Assembly (NCBI GenBank): GCA_947168445.1
Contig: CAMVLW010000005.1
Span: 1 to 64,000 of the forward strand
Source of the DNA: an uncultured Clostridia bacterium
Lineage (GTDB): Bacteria > Bacillota > Clostridia > Oscillospirales > Acutalibacteraceae
DNA: 64,000 nucleotides
Direction: 5' to 3'
In this document: positions 8,761 through 18,400 of the stretch, piece after piece
Layout: the number at the start of each line of letters is the position of its first letter
Numbering within the stretch: position 1 is the first letter of the stretch
Made by a program: the position numbers and the translations under genes
The notes under the pieces: generated by a model
The model's database searches: none
Told to the model about the DNA's origin: nothing
What the model saw: only the letters and a program-made list of their open reading frames with translations

Positions 8761-8940
8761 CTTCCTATACCTCACCGAAGATTACAAAATTGTATATTTT
8801 TCAGCCCGTTCAGCGGCACAAAAATCAAGAAGGGCGCAGATTCTATGCCGTTGCCGCGCAAAAGGTTACAACCCGGTAACATTTGCCTTTCAGGCAACAT
8901 AAAATCATGTTTTTGTTCATAAAGTTCACAAAAAATCTTC

Positions 8941-8969
8941 TTGATTTTTCAATATTATAGTGCTATTAT
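8941..8969 (+). promoter_or_regulatory. Promoter of the sugar ABC transporter operon
   Basis: TTGATT (8941-8946), 17-bp spacer, TATTAT (8964-8969). The leader contains GC-rich dyads around 8998-9020. The two dyads upstream (8863-8900) are candidate regulator sites. Confidence 0.7.
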
Positions 8970-9043
8970 GAAAAGGAGAGGAGAAATTCTCCTACGCCGT
9001 GCCCGGGCGTTACCGGGTAAATATTTTAGAAAAGGTGATTAAC

Positions 9044-10396
9044 GTGAAAAAGACAACTCTCAAAAGAGCGGCTGCGTTAGGCTTGACCGCTCTGATGGCA
9101 GGCTCCGCTCTGGCAGGCTGCGGCGGCAACAACAGCAGCAGCAGCACTGACAGCAAGGCTGCAAGCAACACGGAAAGCAAGGCTGCCGACGGCGCGAAAG
9201 GCTCCGTTTACTGGCTGAACTTCAAGCCCGAAATCGACGAAACCCTCCAGACCCTCGCTAAGAAGTACAAAGAGGACAAGGGCGTAGAGGTTAAGGTTGT
9301 AACCGCCGCTTCCGGCACCTACAGCACCACTCTGACCGCTGAGATGGACAAGTCCAATCCTCCGACACTCTTTGTTATCGGCAACCAGCAGGGCGTTAAG
9401 GACTGGGGCGATTTTGCTCTTGACCTGAAGGACACCGCCATTGCCAAGGAGCTCAACACCGAGGCTTACAACCTGACCGACGCTAACGGCAAGCTGGTTT
9501 CCATCGGCTACTGCTATGAGTGCTACGGCATCATTGTGAACCCCACCCTCGTTGAGAAGGCAGGTCACAAGATGGACGAAATCAAGAACTTCGCGGGCTT
9601 AAAGACCGTTGTTGAGGACATTCACAAGAGAGCGGGCGAGCTCGGCTTTGACGCTTTCTCCTCCTCCGACATGGACGACAGCTCCTCCTGGAGATTCACC
9701 GGCCACCTCGCTAACCTCGAGTATTTCTATGAGGAAAAGGCTGCAGGCAAGACCTGGACTGAGTGCCCGGCTACCATCACCGGCGAATATCTGCCCAACT
9801 ACAAGAACCTGTATGATTTGATGATTAACAACTCCCTCGCCGCTCCCACCGACCTGTCCGCAGGCGGCCACAACGCTGAGGAAGAATTCAAGACCGGCAA
9901 GGCTGCTTTCTTTGTAAACGGCTCTTGGGAATACGCTGCTGTTTCCGAAACTGTTCCGAACGCTGTGATGATTCCTTACTACTGCGGTGTTGAGGGCGAA
10001 GAAAAAGCCGGCCTCAACTGCGGCACCGAGAACTGCTGGGCAGTTAACGCAAACGTTTCCAAGGAAGACCAGCAGGCTACCATCGACTTCATGGTATGGC
10101 TCGTAACCGACCCTGAAGCTTCCAAGACCATGGTTGAGCAGCTTGGCATTATGCCCTACAAGAACGCTGCCGAATCCACCAATGGCTTCCTGAAGAACGC
10201 TGCCGCTTACGACGCTGACGGCTGCTATGTCATGGATTGGGCTACCAACTATCAGCCCAACGTAGACGAGTACCGCAAGGACCTCGTTTCCGCGCTGAAC
10301 GCTTACAACGCCGATCAGTCCGACGCTAACTGGGAAGGCGTAAAGACCGCTTTCGTAGACGGCTGGGCGAAGCAGTACAAGGCAATTGCCGAATAA
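9044..10396 (+). CDS. Sugar ABC transporter substrate-binding lipoprotein (CUT1 type)
   Basis: 450 residues. Lipoprotein signal peptide with lipobox LAGC (about residues 20-23) and a Ser/Asn/Ala linker, then a family 1 extracellular solute-binding fold: SVYWLNFKPEIDETLQTLAKKY, NPPTLFVIGNQQGVKDWG, an aromatic-rich binding region, and KTGKAAFFVNGSWEYAAV. It should capture an oligosaccharide outside the membrane and deliver it to the two permeases downstream. The start is GTG 9044, preceded by AAAAGGTGATT; the frame open from 8999 lacks a ribosome site. The exact sugar is unknown. A structured spacer separates it from the permease genes. Confidence 0.93.
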   Translation: MKKTTLKRAAALGLTALMAGSALAGCGGNNSSSSTDSKAASNTESKAADGAKGSVYWLNFKPEIDETLQTLAKKYKEDKGVEVKVVTAASGTYSTTLTAEMDKSNPPTLFVIGNQQGVKDWGDFALDLKDTAIAKELNTEAYNLTDANGKLVSIGYCYECYGIIVNPTLVEKAGHKMDEIKNFAGLKTVVEDIHKRAGELGFDAFSSSDMDDSSSWRFTGHLANLEYFYEEKAAGKTWTECPATITGEYLPNYKNLYDLMINNSLAAPTDLSAGGHNAEEEFKTGKAAFFVNGSWEYAAVSETVPNAVMIPYYCGVEGEEKAGLNCGTENCWAVNANVSKEDQQATIDFMVWLVTDPEASKTMVEQLGIMPYKNAAESTNGFLKNAAAYDADGCYVMDWATNYQPNVDEYRKDLVSALNAYNADQSDANWEGVKTAFVDGWAKQYKAIAE

Positions 10397-10417
10397 TTTA
10401 TCAATAGAATAAACTGC

Positions 10418-10494
10418 GGGGCGGGCGATAAGGAATCATGAGAGAATAAGCAGAAATGTTCCACTTATTGACGAATGGTTCCTAAGCCTGCCCC
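10418..10494 (+). promoter_or_regulatory. Structured spacer between binding-protein and permease genes
   Basis: A long imperfect stem: GGGGCGGGC (10418-10426) pairs with GCCTGCCCC (10486-10494), AGGAATCAT with ATGGTTCCT, and inner GAATAAG with CTTATT. There is no T-run, so it is more likely an mRNA stability or attenuation element that keeps the binding protein in excess, as between malE and malF in E. coli. Confidence 0.55.
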
Positions 10495-10521
10495 TTTCAT
10501 TTCCGTGAACAGGAGGCTGTT

Positions 10522-11466
10522 TTGAGCAACACATCATCAGGCGCTTCCGTTAAGACAGCTGTCGACGGAAAACCGCCCAAAAAGAAAAAGGTAAAATACA
10601 GCTCCGGCCACAGTTCCATGACCAAGCGCTCGCTGCGCAAGTGGTGCTGGCTGTTTATCGGACCTGTTTTTGCTTCCTTTATTATCGGATTTATCTGGCC
10701 GTTTTTGCAGGGCATTTATCTGTCCTTCTGCGGCAAATTCAACATTATCTCCAACGCCCACTTGCAGGGCTTTGAAAACTACGTAAAGGCGTTTTCGGAC
10801 GAAACCTTCTTCCATTCCTTCTGGTTCACCGCGCTGTTCGCGGTTGTCAGCGTTGTGCTGATTAACCTGCTGGCGTTCTCTATCGCCTATGCGCTGACCC
10901 AAGGAGTGAAGGGCTCCAACCTTTTCCGCACCGTATTCTTCATGCCGAACCTTATCGGCGGTATCGTTTTGGGCTATCTTTGGTCAATGATTTTTGACGG
11001 TCTGCTCGATTTGTGGACCTCCCAAAACCTTGTTGACAATGAGGTTTACGGCTTTTGGGGCTTGATTATCCTTCTGCTTTGGCAGCAGGTTGGTTACATG
11101 ATGATTATCTATATCGCCGGCTTGCAGGCTGTGCCCGACGATATGATTGAAGCGGCAAAAATTGACGGCGCAACCAAGTCCCAGACCTTGTTCAGGGTTA
11201 TTATCCCCAATGTTATGCCCTCTATCACCATCTGCACCTTCCTGACCCTGACCAACAGCTTCAAGCTGTATGACCAGAACCTTGCGCTGACCGGCGGCAA
11301 GCCCTCGCGCTTGACCGAAATGCTGGCGCTGAACATTTCAAACGGCTATTCCAACATGGCGACACGCGGCATGGCACAGGCGAAGGCGGTTATCTTCTTT
11401 ATCTTTGTTGCCGCGCTCGGTATCGCCCAGCTCGCCGCAACCAGAAAGAAGGAGGTGCAGCAGTAA
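10522..11466 (+). CDS. Sugar ABC transporter permease (MalF/UgpA type)
   Basis: 314 residues with an unusually basic N-terminal extension (KPPKKKKVKYSSGH) and six predicted membrane helices. The EAA loop that docks the ATPase reads MIEAAKIDGATKSQTLFRVIIPNVMP at about residues 206-231. The start is TTG 10522, five bases after AGGAGG. It overlaps the next permease by one base at TAATG, so the two are translationally coupled. No msmK/ugpC-like ATPase gene follows; CUT1 systems of Bacillota often share one encoded elsewhere. Confidence 0.93.
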   Translation: MSNTSSGASVKTAVDGKPPKKKKVKYSSGHSSMTKRSLRKWCWLFIGPVFASFIIGFIWPFLQGIYLSFCGKFNIISNAHLQGFENYVKAFSDETFFHSFWFTALFAVVSVVLINLLAFSIAYALTQGVKGSNLFRTVFFMPNLIGGIVLGYLWSMIFDGLLDLWTSQNLVDNEVYGFWGLIILLLWQQVGYMMIIYIAGLQAVPDDMIEAAKIDGATKSQTLFRVIIPNVMPSITICTFLTLTNSFKLYDQNLALTGGKPSRLTEMLALNISNGYSNMATRGMAQAKAVIFFIFVAALGIAQLAATRKKEVQQ

Positions 11467-12329
11467 TGGGTAAACAGCAAACCATCAAACAGGAAAAGAC
11501 CCGCAAGACGATTATGTCGATTGTGCTGGGATTTATCTGCATTATCTATATGCTGCCCATCCTCACGATTATCGTCAACACCTTTAAGGACGCGAACGCG
11601 GTAAAATCCAATCTGTTCGCGCTGCCCAACGGCGACACCTTTGTCGGCTTTGAAAACTACGTCACCGGCATGACCGCAGGCTCCTTCCCGTTCTGGAAGG
11701 CGGTGCTGTTCAACGTCATCATCACGGTGCTGTCGGCGTTTTTGATTCTGCTGTTCTGCTCAATGGCGGCATGGTACGTGGCGCGCGTGAACAGCCTGTT
11801 CTGCAAGATTTTCTACTACCTGTGCGTATTCTCGATGGTCGTACCCTTCCAGATGGTGCAGTTTACGCTGTCCAAAACCGCCGACTCGCTGGGCATGAAC
11901 ACCCCGTGGACAATCCCGGTGATTTATCTCGGCTTCGGCGCGGGACTTGCGATATTCATGTTCGTCGGCTTTACCAAATCCATTCCGATTGAGATTGAGG
12001 AAGCCGCTTCCATTGACGGCTGCGGTCCCGTAAAGACCTACTTCATGGTCGTGCTGCCCATGCTCAAGCCCACCCTGATTTCCGTTGGTATTCTGGAAAT
12101 CATGTGGGTATGGAACGACTACCTTCTCCCCTCTCTGGTGCTGGATTTGGCGAAATACCGCAACATTCCCATGCACATTCAGCTCACCACCACCGGAAGC
12201 TACGGCTCGATGAACCTCGGCGCGATGATGGCGATGATTTTCCTCTCGATTGTACCGATTATCATCTTCTATCTCACCTGCCAGAAATACATCATCAAGG
12301 GCGTAGCAGCAGGAGCGGTTAAGGGCTAA
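11466..12329 (+). CDS. Sugar ABC transporter permease (MalG/UgpE type)
   Basis: 287 residues, six membrane helices. The EAA loop IEIEEAASIDGCGPVKTYFMVVLPMLKP (about residues 176-203) is typical for the second CUT1 permease. It begins inside the stop codon of the preceding gene and forms the inner-membrane heterodimer with it. Its stop codon is the first part of a 7-bp AATTCGG array, followed by a strong terminator. Confidence 0.93.
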   Translation: MGKQQTIKQEKTRKTIMSIVLGFICIIYMLPILTIIVNTFKDANAVKSNLFALPNGDTFVGFENYVTGMTAGSFPFWKAVLFNVIITVLSAFLILLFCSMAAWYVARVNSLFCKIFYYLCVFSMVVPFQMVQFTLSKTADSLGMNTPWTIPVIYLGFGAGLAIFMFVGFTKSIPIEIEEAASIDGCGPVKTYFMVVLPMLKPTLISVGILEIMWVWNDYLLPSLVLDLAKYRNIPMHIQLTTTGSYGSMNLGAMMAMIFLSIVPIIIFYLTCQKYIIKGVAAGAVKG

Positions 12330-12360
12330 TTCGGAATTCGGAATTCGGAGTTCGGAATTA
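12327..12360. repeat. 7-bp tandem array (AATTCGG) beginning at the permease stop codon
   Basis: TAATTCGG then AATTCGG, AATTCGG, AGTTCGG, AATTA. A second, inverted copy (ATTCCGA units, 12453-12478) lies 12 bp beyond the sufB-like stop on the other strand, so the two arrays flank the shared terminator. Confidence 0.7.
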
Positions 12361-12387
12361 TCGCATTTTGAAAGCATGAAAAAAATT

Positions 12388-12424
12388 CAGGGACGTGTTT
12401 CTTACTGACACGTCCCTGTTTTAT
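12388..12424. terminator. Bidirectional terminator
   Basis: Perfect 11-bp stem CAGGGACGTGT / ACACGTCCCTG, with TTTTA on the plus side and a T-run on the minus side, between the convergent sugar-transport and Fe-S operons. Confidence 0.9.
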
Positions 12425-12493
12425 ATTTAAACTTTCAGCTTATTTAATTTCGCATTCCGAATTCCGAATTCCGCATTAGAACCGTCTTTTGAT

Positions 12494-13426
12494 TTAACGC
12501 AAAAAACCGTTAATGATTTGTTCCTCGGCTTCGGCTTCGGTGAGACCGAGGGTCATAAGCTTGATAAGCTGGTCGCCGGCGATTTTGCCGATGGCGGCTT
12601 CATGAAAGAGCATAGCGTCAACGTCGTTGGCTTCCAGCGAGGGAATCGCGAGGATTTTGCCTTCGTCCATGATGATAGAGTCGCACTCGGTGTGACCGTT
12701 GCAAGGCGCGTTGCCGGTGATTCTCGCGTTGAAGGTCTGCGAGGAATGGTCGCGCGCAACCGAACGCGACACAACGTCCGCCGTGGAATTTTCGCCGTTG
12801 AGCGTCACCTGATAGCTGCTCTTGGCAACCTGCTCACCGTGGGTCATCAGGCGCTCCTTGACAATCAGCTTGGCGCCCGCCTTGAGCTCGGCAATGGTGG
12901 TGCGGACGGTGGAATCGACGCCCTTAATCTGCTCCATTTCCATCTCCATCACGCCGTCCTCCTCCATATAGACCTCGGTCTGGGGATTGAGGATACGCTT
13001 GCCGCTGCCGTCGCCGCTGCCGTAGTGCTTTTCCACATACTTAATCTTGGAGTTTTTGCCGACATAAAAGCGGTGAACGCCGTCGTGCTGGGCGTCGTGC
13101 TCGCCGCAGTTGTCAATGCCGCAGCCCGCGACAATCGTCACGTCGCAGTTATCGCCGATATAAAAGTCGTTGTAAACGGTTTCCTTAATGCCCGACGCGC
13201 TGACAACAACGGGAATGTGCACGCTCTCGCCCTTGGTGTTGGGCTTGATGAAAATATCAATACCGGGCAGCCCTTCCTTTGTCATGATGTCGATATTGTC
13301 GGTGGTGTGTCTGCCCGCAAGCTGCGAGTTGACGCGGAAATTATACGCTCCTGCGGGCGTGTCGTGAATGTCGGCAACCTCAGCCAAAATCTGCTTGCCG
13401 ATGTCGTCAATGTTTAAATCCAGCAT
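12494..13426 (-). CDS. SufB/SufD-family Fe-S scaffold protein (SmsB-like, short form)
   Basis: 310 residues with the SufBD beta-helix core: IKPNTKGESVHIPVVVS, YNDFYIGDNCDVTIVAGCGIDNCG, a run of basic/aromatic beta strands, and the conserved C-terminal block AIPSLEANDVDAMLFHEAAIGKI. It is much shorter than classical SufB (about 470) and has no SufB N-terminal domain. Together with the adjacent SufC-like ATPase it matches the two-gene minimal SUF-like arrangement (SmsCB) described in archaea and anaerobic clostridia. Expected role: scaffold for Fe-S cluster assembly in the cytosol. AGGAGG lies 8 nt before the start and the gene follows sufC by 12 bp. Confidence 0.9.
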   Translation of the reverse strand: MLDLNIDDIGKQILAEVADIHDTPAGAYNFRVNSQLAGRHTTDNIDIMTKEGLPGIDIFIKPNTKGESVHIPVVVSASGIKETVYNDFYIGDNCDVTIVAGCGIDNCGEHDAQHDGVHRFYVGKNSKIKYVEKHYGSGDGSGKRILNPQTEVYMEEDGVMEMEMEQIKGVDSTVRTTIAELKAGAKLIVKERLMTHGEQVAKSSYQVTLNGENSTADVVSRSVARDHSSQTFNARITGNAPCNGHTECDSIIMDEGKILAIPSLEANDVDAMLFHEAAIGKIAGDQLIKLMTLGLTEAEAEEQIINGFLR

Positions 13427-13438
13427 AGCCGCCCCTCC

Positions 13439-14167
13439 TTATTTCAGTTTTTCGCAGGCGTTGACCGCAGCGGCGGTGCCGATTAATTCGGGCAGCACCT
13501 CGACGGCGGAGCCTGTCTTTTGAATTCTGCCGTCCGCGAGCAGCACGATTTCGTCCGCAATGTTGAGTATCCGCTCCTGATGGGAGATAATCACAATCGA
13601 ACTGTCGGCAATGCCGCTGCGCATGTTTTCAAAAATGCGGATAAGATTCTGGAAGCTCCACAAATCAATGCCCGCCTCCGGCTCGTCGAACACGCTGAGC
13701 CTTGTCTGCCGCGCCAAAAGCGTAGCGATTTCAATGCGCTTTAACTCGCCGCCCGAAAGCGAGGAATTGATTTCGCGCTCAATGTAATCGCGGGCGCACA
13801 GACCAACCTCGGAAAGATAGTCGCAGGCTTCGCTGATGCCGAGCTTTTTGCCCGAAGCAAGGCGCAGCAAATCTATCACGCGGATTCCCTTGAAGCGCAC
13901 AGGCTGCTGAAAGGCAAAGCTGATGCCCAGCTTGGCGCGCTCGGTGATGCTCAAGTTGGTGATGTCCTGTCCGTCAAAGAAAATCTGACCCGAGGTGGGC
14001 GCTTCAATGCCCATAATCAGCCGCGCGAGCGTGGACTTTCCGCTGCCGTTGGGACCGGTGATGACAACAAACTTGCCGTTGTCTATGGTGAGGCTGAGGT
14101 CGTGGAGGATTTCCTTTTTTCCGTCCTCTCCCTCAACCGAGAAAGAAAGATTTTTTAATTCCAGCAT
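13439..14167 (-). CDS. sufC: Fe-S assembly ABC ATPase SufC (SmsC-like)
   Basis: 242 residues. Soluble ABC ATPase with Walker A GPNGSGKST (about residues 39-47), Q-loop FAFQQPVRFKG, signature SLSGGELKRIEI, Walker B LSVFDEPEAGIDLW and the switch His in VIISHQERIL. It powers conformational changes of the SufB/D scaffold. No sufS, sufU, sufE or sufB of full length is nearby, which agrees with the minimal SMS arrangement. First gene of the minus-strand pair, with a TATAAT-like -10 near 14195-14200 upstream. Confidence 0.93.
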   Translation of the reverse strand: MLELKNLSFSVEGEDGKKEILHDLSLTIDNGKFVVITGPNGSGKSTLARLIMGIEAPTSGQIFFDGQDITNLSITERAKLGISFAFQQPVRFKGIRVIDLLRLASGKKLGISEACDYLSEVGLCARDYIEREINSSLSGGELKRIEIATLLARQTRLSVFDEPEAGIDLWSFQNLIRIFENMRSGIADSSIVIISHQERILNIADEIVLLADGRIQKTGSAVEVLPELIGTAAAVNACEKLK

Positions 14168-14253
14168 AATAACTCTCCTAAAATCTGCATTAACTTATAT
14201 TATATATCATTTTCATATAAAAAGCAATCATAAAATATCGTTTTATAAACAGG

Positions 14254-14282
14254 TTTACAAAGACGCATTTTCGCGGTATAAT
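14254..14282 (+). promoter_or_regulatory. Promoter of the FMN-binding protein gene
   Basis: TTTACA (14254-14259), 17-bp spacer, TATAAT (14277-14282), divergent from sufC. Confidence 0.75.
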
Positions 14283-14300
14283 GAAGGCGAGGTGATGAAA

Positions 14301-14771
14301 ATGTTCCGTAACATGCGCCGCTTTAAGCAGCAGCTCGGTGACGAAAGATGTATTGAAATTTTAACGCGCGAAAAACGCGGGATTCTTGCCCTCGGCGGCG
14401 ACGGCGGCTATCCGTACACCGTGCCGTTGAATTTTGTGTATGAGGACGGCAAAATTTACTTTCACAGCGCCGTGGAGGGTCACAAGGTTGACGCGGTGAA
14501 AAGGGACGGCAAGGCGTCGTTTTGCGTGCTCTGCGAAACAGCGCAGGACAGCGACGGCTGGTCGTACTATGTGGACAGCGTGGTTGCCTTCGGCAGAGTG
14601 AAAATTATCGAAGATGAAGCCGAACGGACGGACAAGCTGCGCAAGCTGGGACTCAAATACTTTCCCGCCGCGGAAATGGTCGAGGACGACCTGCGCAAAA
14701 ACGCCGCGAGAGCGTTGGTTTTAGCGCTTGAAATCGAGCACATGACAGGCAAGCATGTGCATGAACGCTAA
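14301..14771 (+). CDS. Pyridoxamine 5'-phosphate oxidase-related, FMN-binding protein
   Basis: 156 residues. A split-barrel flavin-binding fold is indicated by RGILALGGDGGYPYTVPLNFVYEDGKIYFHSAVEGHKVDAVKRDGKASFCV, the usual start of the PPOX/NimA-like family in which the conserved His/Lys region contacts FMN. Some relatives reduce nitroimidazoles or bind flavin or heme; the substrate here is unknown. The start is ATG 14301 because GAGGTGA is 5 nt upstream. The frame open from 13995 runs through the divergent sufC gene and is not real in that part. Confidence 0.87.
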   Translation: MFRNMRRFKQQLGDERCIEILTREKRGILALGGDGGYPYTVPLNFVYEDGKIYFHSAVEGHKVDAVKRDGKASFCVLCETAQDSDGWSYYVDSVVAFGRVKIIEDEAERTDKLRKLGLKYFPAAEMVEDDLRKNAARALVLALEIEHMTGKHVHER

Positions 14772-14836
14772 ACCGCTGCCCGCTGCCGCGGTGGGCAGCT
14801 AGTGCAGCTTTATCGAAAGTTTTTCATAAAAAGTGT

Positions 14837-15358
14837 ATGAATCATCATATTTCTAAAAACGAATTAAACACCTATCTCTACGCGCAGGACGACCCTCGGA
14901 TTGCGTCCCTTTGCCTCGGCAGGGCAAAGCAAAAAATCGAGCGCTCCGGCTGCGGATTGGTGGCAATTTACAATGTGATGAAACGGCTCGGCAAGGCGCA
15001 GCCGTTTCCGGACATTATCCGCGACGCACAGCGCCTGCACATGCCGTGGCTATTCGGGTTTTTCGGCACCAAGCCGCGCTCCCTCAGGCGGTATTTTAAG
15101 CTGCACGGCGTTCCCTTCCGCCTGACAAATGACTGCGCGGATTTTAAAGAATCGCTCTCAGCCGCCAACGCCGCCGTTCTCTGCACATGGAACGACAGGC
15201 GCACAAGCGGGATTCATTTTTATGCCGTTTTCAACGACAGCGGCAAACTGACCGCCCTGAACCGCTATTGCGGCAACGCGCCCACGGCGTTTTCCGCGGA
15301 GGACGTCAGAGCGGACAGGTTTATTTGCGGATACCTTTTTGAGAGAGTTGAGAGTTGA
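14837..15358 (+). CDS. Hypothetical protein with papain/C39-like peptidase fold signature
   Basis: 173 residues, no signal peptide, basic. ERSGCGLVAIYNVMKRLGK (about residues 35-53) resembles the catalytic Cys helix of C39/papain-like peptidases (GCGxxAxxxV). HFYAVF near residue 130 would supply the His, and NRYCGN about 17 residues later a possible Asn/Asp. The family is not certain. No good ribosome site precedes the ATG. The last codons (RVES stop) are made by the first units of the GAGAGTT array that follows. No bacteriocin precursor or transporter is adjacent, so a peptide-maturation role is only a guess. Confidence 0.65.
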   Translation: MNHHISKNELNTYLYAQDDPRIASLCLGRAKQKIERSGCGLVAIYNVMKRLGKAQPFPDIIRDAQRLHMPWLFGFFGTKPRSLRRYFKLHGVPFRLTNDCADFKESLSAANAAVLCTWNDRRTSGIHFYAVFNDSGKLTALNRYCGNAPTAFSAEDVRADRFICGYLFERVES

Positions 15359-15398
15359 GAGTTAAGAGTTAAGAGTTAAGAGTTAAGAGTTGAGAGTT
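15343..15398. repeat. 7-bp tandem array (GAGAGTT/AAGAGTT, 8 units) overlapping a stop codon
   Basis: Three GAGAGTT, four AAGAGTT and one GAGAGTT unit without interruption. Units 1-2 encode the end of the preceding gene including its TGA. Confidence 0.85.
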
Positions 15399-15411
15399 GA
15401 ATTTGATATTT

Positions 15412-15447
15412 AAAGCGGCGTACCCCTTTCGGGGGCGCCGCTTTTGT
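15412..15447. terminator. Bidirectional terminator after the RND exporter gene
   Basis: Stem AAAGCGGCG / CGCCGCTTT with an inner CCCC/GGGG extension, T-rich on both sides; lies 4 bp past the RND stop codon. Confidence 0.85.
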
Positions 15448-15450
15448 TTG

Positions 15451-18400
15451 TTATTCTTCAATTGCTTCCAAGTCTGATTCTTCGACCTTGCGGAGTTCTT
15501 TTTTGTTGAAGGCGTCGTAAATCAGCGGAATGATGAACAGGGTCATCAGGGTGGCGTAGAGCAAGCCGCCGATACAGACGATTGCGAGCGGCTGCATCAT
15601 TTCCGCGCCGGTGCCGATACCGAGCGCCATGACCGAAAGGCCGAGCACGGTGGTGAGGGCGGTGATGAAAATCGGGCGCATACGCGTTTTGCCCGCTTCG
15701 ACAATCGCCTCAACGCGCTCCTTGCCGTCGAGCCGCAGAAGGTTGATGTAATCCACCAGCACAATGCCGTTGTTGACGATAATGCCGCAGAGCATGATGA
15801 AGCCAATGAGCGACACCACGCTGATGTCAAATCCCGTGAGCAAGAGTCCGAGGAAACCGCCGGTGAACGCGAGCGGAATCGTGAACATGATGATAAAGGG
15901 GGATTTCAGGCTTTGGAACTGCGCGACCATAATCAGGTAAATCATAATCACGCCGAGCAGCATCATCAGCATAAGCTGCTGCACCGCCTCCATCGTCGCC
16001 TTGTTGCTGCCCTCGTAATCAATCGTGAAGCCCGCGGGCAGCTTGTAGTCCTTAAACAACGCCTGTGTGCGGTTGGTAACGTCGGTGAGGTTGTAGCCGT
16101 CCTTGAGCGTGCCGCTGACGGTGATGTAGCGCTTTTGGCTCTTGCGGCTGATGGTGTCCATTGTTTCGCTCTTTTCAATGTTGGCGACCGTGGACAGCGA
16201 GGTTTTCTGCTCCTTGCCCTCGGCGTCGGTGTAGGTGAGATTAATGCTGCCCACCTTGTCGGAGGTAACGCGCTGGCTTTCGTCCTTGACGGTCACAATG
16301 TCAATCGACTTGCCGCCTTCAAGAGAAAGCGTGGTAGAGGTCTTTTCGCCCGCGACGGCAGAAGCAACCTGCTGGAATACCTGCGCGGTGGTGAGTCCCT
16401 TTTCCGCCGCCTTTTTGCGGTCAATCGTGACCTTGATTTCGGGAGAGGTCGCGCCCACGCCGCTGTCGGCTTCCTTCACGCCTTCCAATTCGGAAAGCTG
16501 CTTTGCCATGTCCTCGGCGGTGGCTTTGAGCGCCTTTAAATCGTCGCCGTAAAGGGTCAGCTGCACGCTGTTGTCACCGATTAAGGTGCTCATGGAGCTG
16601 GTGGAGCCTGCGCCGACGGTGATTTCGCCGTCAATGTCCAGCTTTTCCTCAATCTCCTTGGAAATCGCCTTGCCTCGCTTGGTGTAGTCGGGCTTGAGCA
16701 CGCCGTAAGCCGTGAGAGCGCCCGCGTCGGACTGCGCGCCGCCGGGCGTCATGCCGACAAGCCCGGTGGTTCTGCCGACCGTCACGCCGACAGTTTCAAA
16801 TTCCTGATATTCGCTCATGACCGCGCTGACCTTCTCCGCCGCCTCAACGGTTTCGGCAAAGGTGGCGTTGTCGTCGAGCGTCACACTGACCTGCACCTCG
16901 GTGCTGCTCATGTCGGGCATAAAGCTGAAGCCGCGCGTCAGCACCAGCGCGCCGCTGCCGAACAGCAGCGCGATGACAACCAGAATCGCGACAACTTTAT
17001 GCCGCAGCACAAAGCGCAGGGATTTTTCGTAGGTTTTGAGGATTTTGCCCTCGCCGGTTTTCTTCGGCTGCCGCACACGGCGCAGCATGCGCTGGCTCAT
17101 GGCGGGAACCAGTGTCAGCGCGACAATCAGGCTCGCCATCAGCGAATAGGTGATTGTCAGCGCCATATCGACAAAGAGCTGGCGGGTGATGCCCTCGACA
17201 AAAACAATCGGCAGGAACACGCAGACGGTGGTGAGGGTGGAGGCGATAATCGCGCCTGCCACCTGCCTTGCGCCGTTGAGCGCCGCCTGAACCGGAGAAT
17301 AGCCGAGGTGCCGCAGGCGGTAGGTGTTCTCGATAACGACAACCGAGTTGTCCACGAGCATACCGACGCCGATTGCCAAGCCCGAAAGTGAAATCATGTT
17401 CAGCGAAATGCCGCTGAAATACATCAGCACAATCGCGAAAATCACGCTGACGGGAATCGACACCGCAACGATAATCGTCGGCTTAATATCCCGCAGGAAA
17501 ATCAAAAGGAGAATAATCGCGAGCGCCGCGCCCATCAAGAGGTTTTGCAGCACGCCGTTGATGATAATATCAATGTAATCGCCCTGGCTGTAGAGGGTCG
17601 TAAAGCTCAGCCCTTCATAAGCCTTTTCGAGGGCGGTGATTTCTTCGTTGATGTTGTCGCAGACCTCGGCGGTGGCGATGTCGCTCTGCTTGGTAAAGCT
17701 GAGAATCACGCCGTCGTTGCCGTTGACCTTGGCGTAGATTTCGTCGGCGTTGTCCACGTTGAAAATATCCGCGACGTCGCTGAGTTTAATCACGCCGATG
17801 CCGTCAATTTTGGTGTCGAACAGCGGCAGCGAGGTCAGCTCCTTCTCGTCGGCAAGCTCGTCGCCCACGCGCACCAGATAGCGGTTGTTGCTGTCGTCGG
17901 TCACATAGCCCGCGGGCATGGAGAAATTCTGCGCAACCAAAATTCCCGAGATGGTGTCAATCGTCACCATACTGTTCGCGTCCGCTTTCTTTTTGGCAGC
18001 GTCCTTTTGCTCGTTGAGGGCGTCGAGCGACTTGTCAAGCTCGGACTGTGCCGCGCTGAGCTGGGCGGAAGCCGCGGTGATTTCACTCTGCTTGGCGGTC
18101 AGTGTGGAGAGCGCGCCGGACATTTTGAAATCCGCGCTCGACTGCTGCTGCGCGATGGTGGCAAGCGCTTCATTCACCGTCACGGAATTGTCGTCGAGTC
18201 CCTTCAGGGCGGCGTCAAGCTGCTGCGTGCCGGTGTTGATCCGGCTGATTTGTCCGCTGATTTCGTTGAGGGTGTCGTCGAGCGCCGAGGTGTCGGTGCC
18301 AAGCTCTCGGAGCTGTTCGGTGACGTCCGCGAGCGAACTGTCCACGCTGCTCAGCGCCGCCTCGGCAGAGGAAATCGCCGCCGCCAAATCCTCCTTGCTG

